Assembly: GCA_936440205.1 (NCBI GenBank)
Contig: OW387136.1
Span: 50,180,232 to 50,244,231, forward strand
Direction of reading: 5' to 3'
Length of the DNA stretch: 64,000 nucleotides
Origin: Lepidonotus clava
Lineage: Eukaryota; Annelida; Polychaeta; Phyllodocida; Polynoidae
The position numbers and the translations under genes were made by a program. Shown here one piece after another: positions 1-10,495 of this stretch (the stretch's first letter is position 1; each line of letters starts with the position of its first letter). Below the pieces are notes generated by a model that was not told the DNA's origin, ran no database searches, and saw only the letters and a program-made list of their open reading frames with translations.

Positions 1-494
1 AGGTCAGGTGTGACATGGCTGTAAATCCATCTATGCCAAAACTTCCTACCAGTAGGCGCCAGTATAATGTGAGTTAATATTCATCAAAACTTCAATGTAG
101 TCAAGAACATTGTGAAAATGATCCATTTGTTAAATAGAATCCAGTGTTAAAAACCGTCACATTACTTGACTATCTCCCATAACAATGAACGTATACCTAT
201 GGCATTTTTTTTGTGAAATCTGCATTAAAGTTTGCAGTGTAGAAGTATGATTCTAGAACTATGAGTGAAACACACTCTGCTCCCCTCCTTCTGCTCTAGG
301 GACACCAGGCAGTAGTTTATGATGGATGGTAGATACAACCCTTGTCTGTAGCTGTACTTCATTTAGGGGAAAAAAGGGGTTTATCACACATTTAATTCCT
401 GTATATTTTCTTCTAAACCAGTTTTTGCAAGGAGACTTACCGGTTTTATTTTGTAACATAGAAGCCTATATGAGACATATATCTTGATATTATG
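1..494. other. AT-rich non-coding sequence
   Basis: I see no coding region, RNA gene or recognisable repeat here. Short open frames exist on both strands but have no recognisable motif or sensible composition. Confidence 0.5.
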
Positions 495-506
495 TTTTTT
501 ATTAGT

Positions 507-801
507 TGGTTGGTTGGTTATTGGGGTTTTACGCCGTATCAACATCTAAGGTTATATCACGGCGAGAACAAGATTTTGACAATCCTGTCCTTGATGATCT
601 ATGGAATGATCGAATCTATGTGAAGATAGAGACCATACCCCTACACATTTACAGAGGCAGGTTTTCTTTAATGTGCAGGGTCCCATAGGCAGGGCCCTAC
701 ATACAACAGCCAGTGGTCTACTAGAGACCTTTGATAACCCAGTTGTTGCCACTGGGAGACATGTAGAGGGGGACAGCAGCCAGCCCACCCCAGCCCAGGA
801 T
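507..801 (+). repeat. SINE-like dispersed mollusc-type repeat
   Basis: The unit opens with a ttgg repeat followed by 'ggttttacgccgtatcaac', a motif I recognise from short dispersed repeats of mollusc genomes. It is bounded by a 12-bp direct repeat, ttttttattagt, at 495-506 and 802-813, as expected for a target-site duplication made by LINE machinery. It is about 295 bp long and non-coding. I cannot pin down internal A and B boxes, so the SINE label is by structure and resemblance only. Confidence 0.6.
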
Positions 802-1451
802 TTTTTTATTAGTCTTAACCCTTATTAACCAAGTACAGTTAATGCAACATAACGATTTTAGGCTTTGTATCCAATATGTCAGGTTTTTATCACATATTCA
901 TCAGGTCTTGCATTATACATAAAATAAGCATGAAATGAGACCAATCATGTGAAATGGTGATATAAGGGGAAAAGGTATGACTTGGGATTCACCACTCCCT
1001 CTTTCCAATGGTGCAAATCTTTAAGAAATATTCCTATTAGGAGCCAAGATGTGCTTGTTTGAACACCCCTGCACTTGGGGGACTGAAATTCCCCTGAATT
1101 AGATCATGAGCTTTGTTTTCATATTATGTCCATTTAAACCATACGGCATCAATTCAAAAATATTTTGTTGTCTTAATTTTACAAATTTTCAAAATGCAAC
1201 CATTTCTTATGTTGCACTGAGGCAGATGCCTCAGGTTGAATATTATATTGAATAAAAACTCAGTTTATTATTTTAATAGAAGTTGCTTGTGGCTAAGTGA
1301 TAGGATATCAAAGGGATAGATTTTCAGGAGATTGGTGGAATGAGTCGGTGCTGTGGTATTCAAGTGTGACCAGGTGTTAGTTTGGAGTTAGGAACAATTA
1401 TTTGCAGTAAATTTATTATATATATGTATATTATATATTAATGTATTAAAT

Positions 1452-1520
1452 CTATTGCTTGAGGTATATTCAGATTACAAGGTTAGAAATAAATGAGTAA
1501 CAGCTAGTCTTCCTTACATC
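1452..1520 (+). repeat. Dispersed repeat copy (gcttgaggtatattcagatt type)
   Basis: This block shares 'attgcttgaggtatattcag' and 'cagctagtcttccttacatc' with 20240-20313, and the second motif with 20119-20180. The intervening bases are diverged. It is non-coding and I cannot assign a family or define exact ends. Confidence 0.6.
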
Positions 1521-2486
1521 TATTTAACAACTAAATGTGGTATATTGGAGGGCTATGGTGTCTAAGGATTAGAGCAAATAGTAGGATAAGATCTTGTACA
1601 CCTGTGTGATCATTGTTACTGCACAGATCCGTTGGCATGAGGACAACTTGAGGAGATTGTATGTCTATCGTATGACAAATACCTGTACTTCTACTGTCTG
1701 CAATTATTTTAATAAACCTTTTAAACCTCTGCAAAGTGAGTCTCTTCATTCAGAATTGAATACCCTGCGTGAGGAAGTAACCTTTACCTAGGCTAGCATA
1801 CGATGAATGATTATCTTGAATAATGAAAAACTAACTATTGGAATGAAGTGAATTAATATCTTTATTATATTCTCGAATATATAAACAATGACACACAGCA
1901 CTCTTGTTCAATATAAATGTTCAATTACTGGTCATAATCAGATTTTTCAGATTATAATCTTAATCTCTGGAAAATTCTACCCAGGTGCACAGTTTCAAGA
2001 AAATATGCATCATTTACTTGTTTTATTTACAACTCGCCTGGAGCAAGTTGTCCAACATCCCTCTAGGTTACCATATCCCATTACTGGTCACAAATACAGG
2101 TAAAAATGAGAATCTTGCCAAAACTTGTATCATATATAGTCTCAAGGTCAGGATATATTTATATTTTCTCTCAAAACCTTTCAAGCATTGATTAATATAG
2201 TGGACAACCATTGATGATAGCATCTCAAAAGATTCTTTAAGAAAACAAATAAGTTTCATAGCAATATTGATACAGGGTGTAAAACACTCACCCCTGATAT
2301 GAGAAAATATATTTTTTTCCAATACTCATTATATATAGTGGTCACAAAGTTTTGTCATAGATTAGATCAACTGCTATTTATTTGTCATTTTAAGTATTTT
2401 TTCTATATCTAAGGGCCATTATTGGAATAAAATGTGTTATATACTATTGTGCATGATACAACCCTGTTTAACCCTAACCACTTGAC

Positions 2487-2508
2487 TAGTGCCTCATATG
2501 AGGCACTA
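2487..2508. repeat. 22-bp perfect palindrome
   Basis: Each half reads tagtgcctcat and is the exact reverse complement of the other, with no spacer. There is no flanking gene to regulate, so its role is unknown. Confidence 0.7.
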
Positions 2509-2588
2509 CCAGTTAATTCACTGTATGAGTGGTGGACACAGCATGAATCTGTGACTGTATGTGCTATATGCAATGTAAGTCTCAGTAG

Positions 2589-2686
2589 GGGGCCATCCAT
2601 AAATGATGTCACACACGGGGGGGGGGGTAGTTTGAAAAGTGTGACACTGCCCGAAATTGATAGGGGGTGTCAAGAGTAGCGTGACA
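2589..2686 (+). mobile_element. Harbinger-like MITE, one end recognisable
   Basis: It begins GGGGCCATCCATAAATGATG directly after TAG, matching the ends of better copies at 18144-18235 and 41752-41928. A G-run and the 'gtgacactgcccg' stretch follow. The far inverted end is not clearly present, so the copy is probably truncated or degraded. Assignment to the PIF/Harbinger group rests on the three-base TWA-type target sites of the better copies. Confidence 0.5.
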
Positions 2687-3340
2687 GTTCACCAATGTTA
2701 AACTTTTTATATTTTTTTCATAAATAAAAAAATAGATTATGTATCTTGATCATTATTTGCATAGATTTCAGAAATACAAACCTTATTCTAATGACATTTG
2801 GTATTTTCCTTAGTTTTAGGGCAATTTTAGCTTGTTAAAGCTGCCACATATCCTCAAAATATGAATCTGTGTTTCTGTTCCTGTAATATCACAGAAATTA
2901 CGTTCAATAAAAAGATAGAAAAGTTATGTTTTACTGTTGCAGTTTAATGATATGGATTAAATTGTGTCACTTCTTTAGTGGGATGTATGGATTAGCTTTA
3001 AGAATAAATGATTTTATGAAATCTAGTGGACATTTCACATTAACTGGTATTTTTGAAATGGTCTACTGTTCATGAGCATGTACCCACAAACCATTCATTT
3101 AGTATGCAACTAGCTCTCAATTCTGATGCCAGTTTCATGTTTTCATGTTCATTTTTCACAAAATGACAAGGAAAATAAATATTAAAAAAACACACATTTA
3201 GGAATCCTATGTCAAATTTTATCAGAAGGCCTGGGTGCTTTCTCTGAGGTTTGCAGTCCAGTCTATTTTGGTATATATAAGAGTGTCTTTGTGAGAGGCC
3301 TGTTTGTGCACCAAGGCATTCACTACTTTCTTCAATTGAA
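2687..3340. other. AT-rich non-coding sequence
   Basis: No recognisable gene or repeat. A 110-residue open frame on the minus strand has no recognisable feature and I treat it as chance. Confidence 0.45.
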
Positions 3341-3343
3341 GGT

Positions 3344-4683
3344 ATGCAAATCTTCAGGTTAAGGGGCGGGAAGGTTGCAGGTAATATTTCCCTAGTAACC
3401 ATTCAAGAGGATGGTGATAACAATCCCATTGCTGAGAGTGTCCAGCCTGACTCTATGAATAACTATTATGCTACTTCGGGTGACAATATTCTGACTGAAG
3501 ATGATTGCTTTGCACATGACTTAAATATGATAGGCGGGCTGCCTGAATATGAATTAAAGCTTTTTAATGAAATAGATCTTGATGAAATGAAATCACTCAT
3601 AGAAGATATAAATATTATATTAACCCTCTGGCCACTACACTATATCAACTAAGATACTCACAGAGTACTTAATGCTAGATGCTGAAAATAAACAATTCTC
3701 ATAGACAATTGTATTACGGAAGGTAAGTTCCCTGATGATTGGAAACTTGGCATTGTCTCCCCAATTCCGAAACAAGGTAATCTAGTTAAAATAACGAATT
3801 GGAGGCCGATTGTTATATTACCAGTATTAGGAAAAAATTATATATAAACAACTGTTGACATATCCGCAGAGCAATAAACTAATTGCTCCAGAACAATACG
3901 GCTTCCAACCGGAGATATCGACAATGCAGGCGGTAATGAGACTAACTAAATTTGCCTAGGAACAACGGGATAGAGGTAGATTAGTTGGTTGTATATTCAT
4001 TGGCATGTGCAAAGCATTCAATATGGTCTCTCATCGAATATTAATACATAAATTAAAGAGAGGAGGAATTAAAAACAGTGCCCTATCATGGTTTGTCAAC
4101 TATTTGGACAATAGAAGACAGGTTACAAAGGTAAATAGGCATTTATCATGTGAGGCAATTGTGGCTAATGGCGTCCCACAAGGCTTGGTCATGGGGCCCC
4201 TTCTCTTTATTTATTTTATTAATGATCTTATAGACTATGTCGATAAAGGAAAATTAATCTTATTCGTGGATGATGCCGTTATTGTGAATGCAGCAAACAT
4301 TGGAGCTAAGCCTTCAGAGATTGTTTGATTTATCACTAGAATGGTGTGTTGACAATGGTATGAAAATGAATACCAAAAAAAACAAACTGATGATAATCAA
4401 TAACAAGATTGATCAGCATATTACTATAAGAGCAAAAGATGAAGTCTTACAGGAAACTAATAGTTACAAATATCTAGGAGTATGATTAACGAGTAAATTA
4501 GACTTTCAGAAGCACCTGAACAATGGGTATAAGACAGCTTACCAGAAAATTTATAAATTAAAAAAGCTATGGAATTGTCTAACTAACCACACTGCTCTGA
4601 TTGTTTATAAACAAACTATACTGCCTTACTTTGAATACTGCGACTTCCTTCTTGATGCTTGTAGTAAGCGTGATATAAGCAAG
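3344..4683 (+). pseudogene. LINE-A reverse transcriptase fragment, 5' part
   Basis: This is the 5'-truncated remains of a non-LTR retrotransposon second ORF. Visible pieces, in order, are the endonuclease-RT linker (MNNYYATSGDNI), a 'NWRPI' RT motif near 3800, 'CKAFNMVSHRILIHKLKRGG' (usual DLSKAFD block), 'NGVPQGLVMGPLLFIYFIND', an active-site box reading FVDD instead of the common YADD or FADD, and the tail 'YKQTILPYFEYCDFLLDA'. Stop codons and frame changes near 3650-4000 and 4320-4490 show it is dead. It stops abruptly at about 4683, and its sequel is found 9.6 kb away at 14277. The RT resembles the Jockey/CR1 group; the exact clade needs a tree. Confidence 0.85.
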
Positions 4684-5520
4684 CAAGCCAGGGAGAATGG
4701 TGCCCGAGTGGTCATTAGGGACTACAGTATAAGGATAAATGGGATCGAATACCCATTGTGCGATCTAAGATTCATCCCCACTCACTTCAAGGAACCATCC
4801 AATGAGGTAGAAGTAACGGCAGAGAAAATGGACAAACGGACAAAGGCACCCGATAAAGTTAAGAGTAACGAACCAATGCCCACCAGCAATGATGTAGTGA
4901 TGGAGGAATACACCGAAGAACTGAACGAGACGGAAGCTGAGCAGAATAAGGTAACCCCCCCCCCCAGGATATACCACTACAATCCTACTCTCAACAGGAC
5001 CCTGGTGGAGAAATTCACCAAGTTAACGGCTAACGGGATATCCTTCTGCAGCAAGTATTCGTACCTAAGTAACTTTTACAATGTGGACGTTAAATATAAC
5101 GGAATTGTATATGTGTGTAACGAACAGGCATACCAGCACACCAAGGCTAAATATTGCAAAGACCCAACAGCAGCAGAAAAAATCATGAACACAACTAATG
5201 CAAAGGAAATGAAACAAATCGGGGGCCGTATCCCTTACAATCCAATGTGGGAGGTGGTCAAGATCCAAAAAATGAAGGAAATACTTCGTGCGAAGTTTAC
5301 ACAAAATGAAGAGTTGCGTGTTAAACTGATAGAATCACATCCTCACCCCCTGATAGAATGCACGAACAATCTATTTTGGGCATGCGGACTGATCATAGGG
5401 GATCCGAAATTGATGGTCAAACAAATCCTGCCTGGAAAAAATGTAATGGGACAGTGTTTAGAACAACTGCGAGAGGACCTTATTCGGGAGGAGAAATCAA
5501 GGCAACTGAAAGAAACATAA
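4684..5520 (+). CDS. LINE-B first ORF with NADAR domain (5' truncated)
   Basis: The frame is open from the LINE-A junction and has no ATG at its start, so the N-terminus was lost on insertion. Numbering from the GTG at 4708, residues 112-258 match the NADAR/YbiA fold: 'FCSKYSYLSNFY', the conserved glutamate in 'CNEQAYQHTKAK' (E139), 'IGGRI' (171-175), W181, 'RAKFTQNEELR' (194-204), a 'FWACGL' in place of the usual WGxG, and 'GKNVMGQCL' (243-251). Residues 1-111 are charged and look disordered. NADAR proteins are N-glycosidases acting on ADP-ribose or N-glycosidic bonds, including removal of ADP-ribose from guanine in DNA. Lying upstream of ORF2 on the same strand, it occupies the ORF1 position. 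I see no RRM, esterase or zinc knuckle. It could instead be a captured gene in this one copy. Confidence 0.8.
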   Translation, partial: QARENGARVVIRDYSIRINGIEYPLCDLRFIPTHFKEPSNEVEVTAEKMDKRTKAPDKVKSNEPMPTSNDVVMEEYTEELNETEAEQNKVTPPPRIYHYNPTLNRTLVEKFTKLTANGISFCSKYSYLSNFYNVDVKYNGIVYVCNEQAYQHTKAKYCKDPTAAEKIMNTTNAKEMKQIGGRIPYNPMWEVVKIQKMKEILRAKFTQNEELRVKLIESHPHPLIECTNNLFWACGLIIGDPKLMVKQILPGKNVMGQCLEQLREDLIREEKSRQLKET

Positions 5521-5897
5521 ACATTCACCTAAAATCGGATCCGTGTGTGTCAAAAGCTCGATTAACAAAATAAAATCTGTAACTATGATCTCACCAAAAT
5601 GACCCCATGAACTAGAACAATCAGCAAGGAGCCATTATTATTATGATCATTTTTATACTGCCTCTATGTTATCACATGGTTTACTGAACGACCAGAGTTT
5701 TTTTAAATTACTGGCCAGGAGATCGATCCAATTACCTAACGCATTGGGTCTCCATACACCTGTTTGCACTCGCAGAACGTTTTTTCTGTGTGTGCTACCA
5801 CACCTTTTGCACATATGGGCGGTATCTGTAAATAAGTTGTATTTCTGTATGTTTTTGTTGTTAAATAGTATGGATAGTGATGCTAGAATTATTAGCT
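5521..5897 (+). other. LINE-B spacer between ORF1 and ORF2
   Basis: About 380 bases without a convincing reading frame separate the NADAR ORF stop from the ATG of the endonuclease ORF. No poly(A) run or target duplication interrupts it, which favours both ORFs belonging to one element. Confidence 0.5.
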
Positions 5898-5948
5898 ATG
5901 GATAGAATCAAGGGATTCTCAATTATACACATAAATGCAAGAAGTGTT

Positions 5949-6299
5949 AAATGTCTCTATAATCACAACTACAGGCTGACTTTTATGTGTACCAAATCAC
6001 ACAGATCTGTTTGTTAGTGCTAGAAAAATTGATTAGTCTTCAGGTCTCCCCACCTGTTCTGTCTGTTTTTTGCTTGTAATTAGTTGAGAGAGTATGTACT
6101 TATGCTAAACTGATGGACTACTGTTAGTGTTTTCTATGTACCCCTTTAGAAAGTAGTACTTCTTTGTATCCATATTTCTTATATTTCAAGATTTAGATTT
6201 ATGACTACTGCATCATCAGCCTGCATTGCTGGAGTTAGATGTAAACTAGCACTTATGCTAATCTTTTTCCAGTTGAAATAAACAAAACAAAAAAAAAAA
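5949..6299 (+). mobile_element. Retrocopy of an mRNA 3' end (processed fragment) inside LINE-B
   Basis: About 350 bases interrupt the endonuclease ORF and are flanked by the 7-bp duplication aagtgtt (5942-5948 and 6300-6306). The insert ends in a run of A preceded 14 bp upstream by AATAAA (6277-6282). It has no open frame and no similarity to other blocks in the window. The structure is that of a 5'-truncated cellular transcript 3' UTR reinserted by LINE machinery; an unknown SINE is the alternative. Confidence 0.7.
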
Positions 6300-7221
6300 A
6301 AGTGTTTTCCAAAAATTAGATGAAATATTTTTACATTACGACAAATATGACATTAATAAACCAAATTTAGTAAAAAGAGGAGGAGGTATACTGGTTTATA
6401 TACGAAATAAATATTATCAATATTGCAAGGTTATTGAGTCAAAAACAATCTCAAATAAAGACATTGAATGTTTCTGTATTGATATTGAGTACCCCTATCT
6501 TAAAAAACTAACTATTATAACATTATATAGACCACCTTCTGGAAACATTAAATGTTTACGGGAAAGTATGAATTTACTGTTAGAAGGAATTTATTTACAT
6601 AACAGGGAATTCACTATTATTGGTGACTTCAATATAAACTATAATGCACGGCAAACTACTGGGTTCAAAATTATAAAATCATTTGAGAAGATGAATGGTT
6701 TAAGGCAACTGATCAAACAAAATACTAGATTGGATGAGAAAAAACATTCACTTCTCGATATGATATTGACAAATATGCATGATATCAGTTCGGTTACTGT
6801 TATGGATATGTTAGTGAGTGACCATTGTCCGATTAGTATGGTACGTAAAAAATTATCTGAAAGGATAGTTAAAAAGAGCGTACATGGTAGAAGTTATAAA
6901 AATTATGATAGAGAAAAATTTAGTAATATGCTACATGATTGTGACTGGGATGATTTTATGAATCTTAGTGATCCGAATTTGTTATGGTATATTATTCATA
7001 AGAATATTTTGTCTTGTATTGAGATAATGTGTCCTCTACGTCATATGATGGTGGAGGATAGACTTCCTGAATGTTGACTGTTGAGGTGAGAGAAGTTTTA
7101 AATTTAAAGAAAAGTGCTTTCATAAAATATAGGAAAAGTAAGAGTGAACGCTATTGTTGAGTTTAGGGTTGATTATACTTATAGTGCATTGTCCGAGATG
7201 ATTATTGTTATTAATATTGTC

Positions 7222-7685
7222 TCTAATGGGATGCTAGTCGAGTGGTGAGTAAGTCCACGAGATGGGCGCTCAATCCATAACATGAACAACGCTTGGCAGT
7301 ACGGTAAGTTTATTGATGGATATGCTGATGCGTACAGATGCTCGTGATGGCAATAAGTCCAAGGTATAACAGTTCCAGTTTAGAGTGGAGTCATCTTCCT
7401 CCGTAGAGTCCGCCTAGTCTTACCTCCGGCCATCATGTGGTAGTACCGTATAAGTCACCAGATGTCCCTTTGCTTGTATAGCTATCTAAACCCCTTCGAA
7501 TCTCCCGATCCGTATGATCCAAACGCTACTGGTCTCTCCCTTCCTCTTACCCTGCACTCTTGCTTATAAAGCAGTCTGATATCGATTTTACCCAAGGCAT
7601 CGGTGCTTGCGGGGAAGTGTGTCCCGGTGAGCATTGTCGTCAGGTATATTTACACCTACCAGCGGCACCTGCCATTACTAGATAT
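7222..7685. mobile_element. GC-rich insert of unknown type in LINE-B
   Basis: The LINE-B linker is interrupted by a block far richer in G and C than its AT-rich surroundings. It starts near TGTCTCTAATGGGATG and ends near CTGCCATTACTAG, and both edges carry 'taatgg' in opposite orientation. ATAT occurs just outside each edge. A solo LTR or a short inverted-repeat element would fit, but neither is proven. There is no coding sequence. Confidence 0.35.
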
Positions 7686-9617
7686 TTTCATAGACTTAAT
7701 TTAGAGGAATTCTTATCATTTTGTATTCATCTGGTGACCCTTACACTAATTCAATAAGCATGCACAAAGCAGATGTTTTAATCTCTACCTTTGTGCAAGA
7801 GTTTGGAGGATTGGGAATGATTTAGACATTTACGTAAAAAATCCACTCGAATTATTAGATCAGAGAAATCGAAATTTATTAAGAAAAAATTAAATTCTTA
7901 TAAAGACCAACCCAAAAAGTTTTGGGAGGTTATCAACAACTGTTTTTAGAAACAATAACACTAATGATTCAGATGTGACTCGTTTGGAGAATACAAAGAC
8001 AGGAGCATCAATGGATGAAAAGGCTTCGACTGAATTTATAAATGACTTCTTTAGTAATATTGGAATATTGAACAATACATTGCCAAATGAGCCTCCTATT
8101 GATATATGTGATAAATATGAAGGACCGCAGTTTACCTTCAAAGAGGTAGATGAAAATGATGTTAAGCTGGTAATAAAGAGTTTATCTATTAATAAATCAT
8201 CAGCGGTGGATACTATTAATACGGTCACATTACGAGATGCTTTTCTTGCCCTTCTCCCTGTATTAACTCACCTCTTCAATTGTTCGTTGGGTACGGGAAT
8301 TTTCCCTAAATTGTGGAAAAAAGCTAAAATTGTACCAATACCAAAGTGTAAACCCCTTTGCAAAGTAAAAAATTGGAGACCAATCAGCCTTTTACTGTAC
8401 CCAGAAAAAATTCTAGAAAAATTGGTTCATAGACAGCTGGTGAATCATCTTGAAAATAATAATCTTTTAGATCTAAACCAATTCGGATTTAGACGCGGAC
8501 TTAGTACAAGTCATGCTATACGGGCCTTCATAGACTATATTATAGAAAATGTTAACAGAGGAGAAATGGTAGGCTGCATATATGTCGACCTTTCTAAAGC
8601 TTTTAATTGTTTGCAACATGAAAATTTGTTTAAAAAATTACAGATGTTGGGATTAGGAGAATACAAATTATGTTGGTTTGACTCCTACTTATCAAATAGA
8701 ACACAATGTACCTTATTTAATAATTGTTTATCATGTGAAAAATTGGTACCGGTTGGGGTACCGCAGGGTAGCAGTCTCGGGCCGATTTTGTATATCATCT
8801 ATGTAAATAATTGTTTCAAATATATGAAATCTAAGATGGATTATGATGTAGAGACAATCATGTACGCTGATGATACAGTGCTTCTGACTAGCGGTAAGAA
8901 TGAGAACCAATTGTCCAATATACTACAGTGTACCATGAATGCTTACGGCACCTGGTGTATTGAGAGTGAGTTATGTATCAACATGAATAAGACTGAAATG
9001 ATGATATTTACAACAGTACCGAAAGTAGATGAGGCATATTTGAATTGTAAGGAAATTGTTATAAACTGTAAACCAGTTAAAATGGTTAGGAATTATTGTT
9101 ATCTCGGAGTAACTTTTGACATTTTGCCTGACATACACCAAATTCTTGAACAGTATAGTAAAGAAAGTATCTTACAAGATATTCTTGTTCGAAAAAATAA
9201 GGTATATGTTAACATATAGTGCAGCTATATTAGTATATAAACAAATGATCCTTCCGTTTTTCGACTATTTAGATATTTTGATAGATGGTAGTACTAAAAC
9301 ACTTGTAATGAGACTTCAGAAATTACAATATCGCGCATTAAAATTAACCCTCAACTATACCTACGATAGGCATGTAATTAAAAAGACAGACGAAAAAGAT
9401 GTACATAATTATTGTAAAATAGAATTCCTTATAATACAACGGATAAGGCGGCTGTTATTGTTATGGCATGAATATGTAAAGATGTATAGTTGTAATTCTG
9501 AATCCGGTGAGTTGAAAGGAATGTTTTTGCATAGTCAAACAAGAAAAAATGTAATTTTATCGAAACCAAATTTGGAAATTTATAAGAAAAATTGGAAATA
9601 TCGGCACAAAAATAATA

Positions 9618-9649
9618 ACCCGTTTTGGCGAATTGAGTCGGATGTCGCA
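9618..9649 (+). repeat. Left terminal inverted repeat of the DNA transposon
   Basis: It pairs with 13961-13992 at 31 of 32 positions. By chance its sequence reads on in frame from LINE-B, so the LINE-B frame ends inside the transposon at 9691 with residues NPFWRIESDVARG and beyond. Confidence 0.85.
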
Positions 9650-10265
9650 CGGGGAAGATTTTTAGTTAGGTATACCATCGGAAAATACTAATTCTTAGCT
9701 TTAAAACGAGGTATAGCATGTCTAGATCCGATATCTAGGGCCTGAGATAAGTTGCGACGAAAATAAAAAGAACCGCGCCTATGCGGGTATAAGAAACTGA
9801 GATAAATGAGTTCAAAGTTTTTCTTACCGCGCGCTACCGCGGTTCTCCGATAAAGCCCTAGCAACGTACACTTGTAATTAATCCTTGGTCCTGAAACTTT
9901 ACATAGTCATTCTACACTATTCTAGCTAACAAATACCAGTAATTCATGCGTTTATATACAAAACTTGTATTCATGCCGGCGCTGCAAAAAGTGACAAAAA
10001 TCCGGTTCTGAAACAACAACTTAACCTAGAACGGCAAGCATAAAGGATCACAATACCTCATCTTGGCTGCTTAAAAACGACTCTGTGATGACCCTAAGTA
10101 CCGTGGGTATCCATAATGTGTCTATAAAAGTTCTTGGAATATTCATGATTGTCTTTGGTCGTTAAAATAGTGAAAAGCCACCGAGGTAAAAATATTAAAA
10201 TCAGAAAAAGTCTTAACAAGTAAAAATAAGTTAACAATGTTCAAAACGGATTCTTAATAGTTTTC

Positions 10266-10463
10266 TCAGGTGGTCCTGGGCCTGCCACGACCACGTTTAG
10301 CACGTTTACTAGGACGGCCCCTGCCCCTAGGTGGGGGTGGGGGGCCTTCCTCCTCTGAGTCAGATGAAGAATTTGATTGCCTCTCCAGCTGTCTGACCAA
10401 CTCCTCCTCCTCCCCCTCCGATCCTGATGATGTGTCTGGAGTCTATCCTCTGCCTCTGCCTCT

Positions 10464-10495
<32 letters not shown>

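Larger units (their letters stand above)
814..2586. other. Non-coding sequence with one dispersed repeat copy
   Basis: No gene is supported. The stretch is AT-rich with short tandem TA runs near 1419-1440. It includes a copy of a dispersed repeat at about 1452-1520 that recurs near 20119-20180 and 20240-20313, and a short perfect palindrome at 2487-2508. Confidence 0.5.
5898..9617 (+). pseudogene. LINE-B second ORF: AP-endonuclease and reverse transcriptase, broken
   Basis: The ORF opens 'MDRIKGFSIIHINARSV', the usual start of a LINE AP-like endonuclease, and continues after an insertion at 6307 with 'RGGGILVYI', 'LTIITLYRPPSG', 'FTIIGDFNINY' and 'MLVSDHCPIS', which are endonuclease motifs. 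After a damaged linker (7070-7810) the RT follows: 'NWRPISLLLYPEKILEKL', 'NQFGFRRGLSTSHAI', 'YVDLSKAFNCLQHENLF', 'GVPQGSSLGPILYIIYVNN' and the catalytic 'YADD' near 8870, then 'YLGVTFD' and 'YKQMILPFFDYLDILIDG'. Breaks include a frame change near 7070, stops near 7160 and a frame change near 9190. The endonuclease lacks about 35 expected residues after 'IFLHYD'. The C-terminus is cut at 9617 by the DNA transposon. Family is Jockey/CR1-like. Confidence 0.85.

Noticed and set aside
7560-7757. 65-aa ORF in the GC-rich insert
   Set aside because: No motif; it runs from the GC-rich block into AT-rich sequence without any coding sign.
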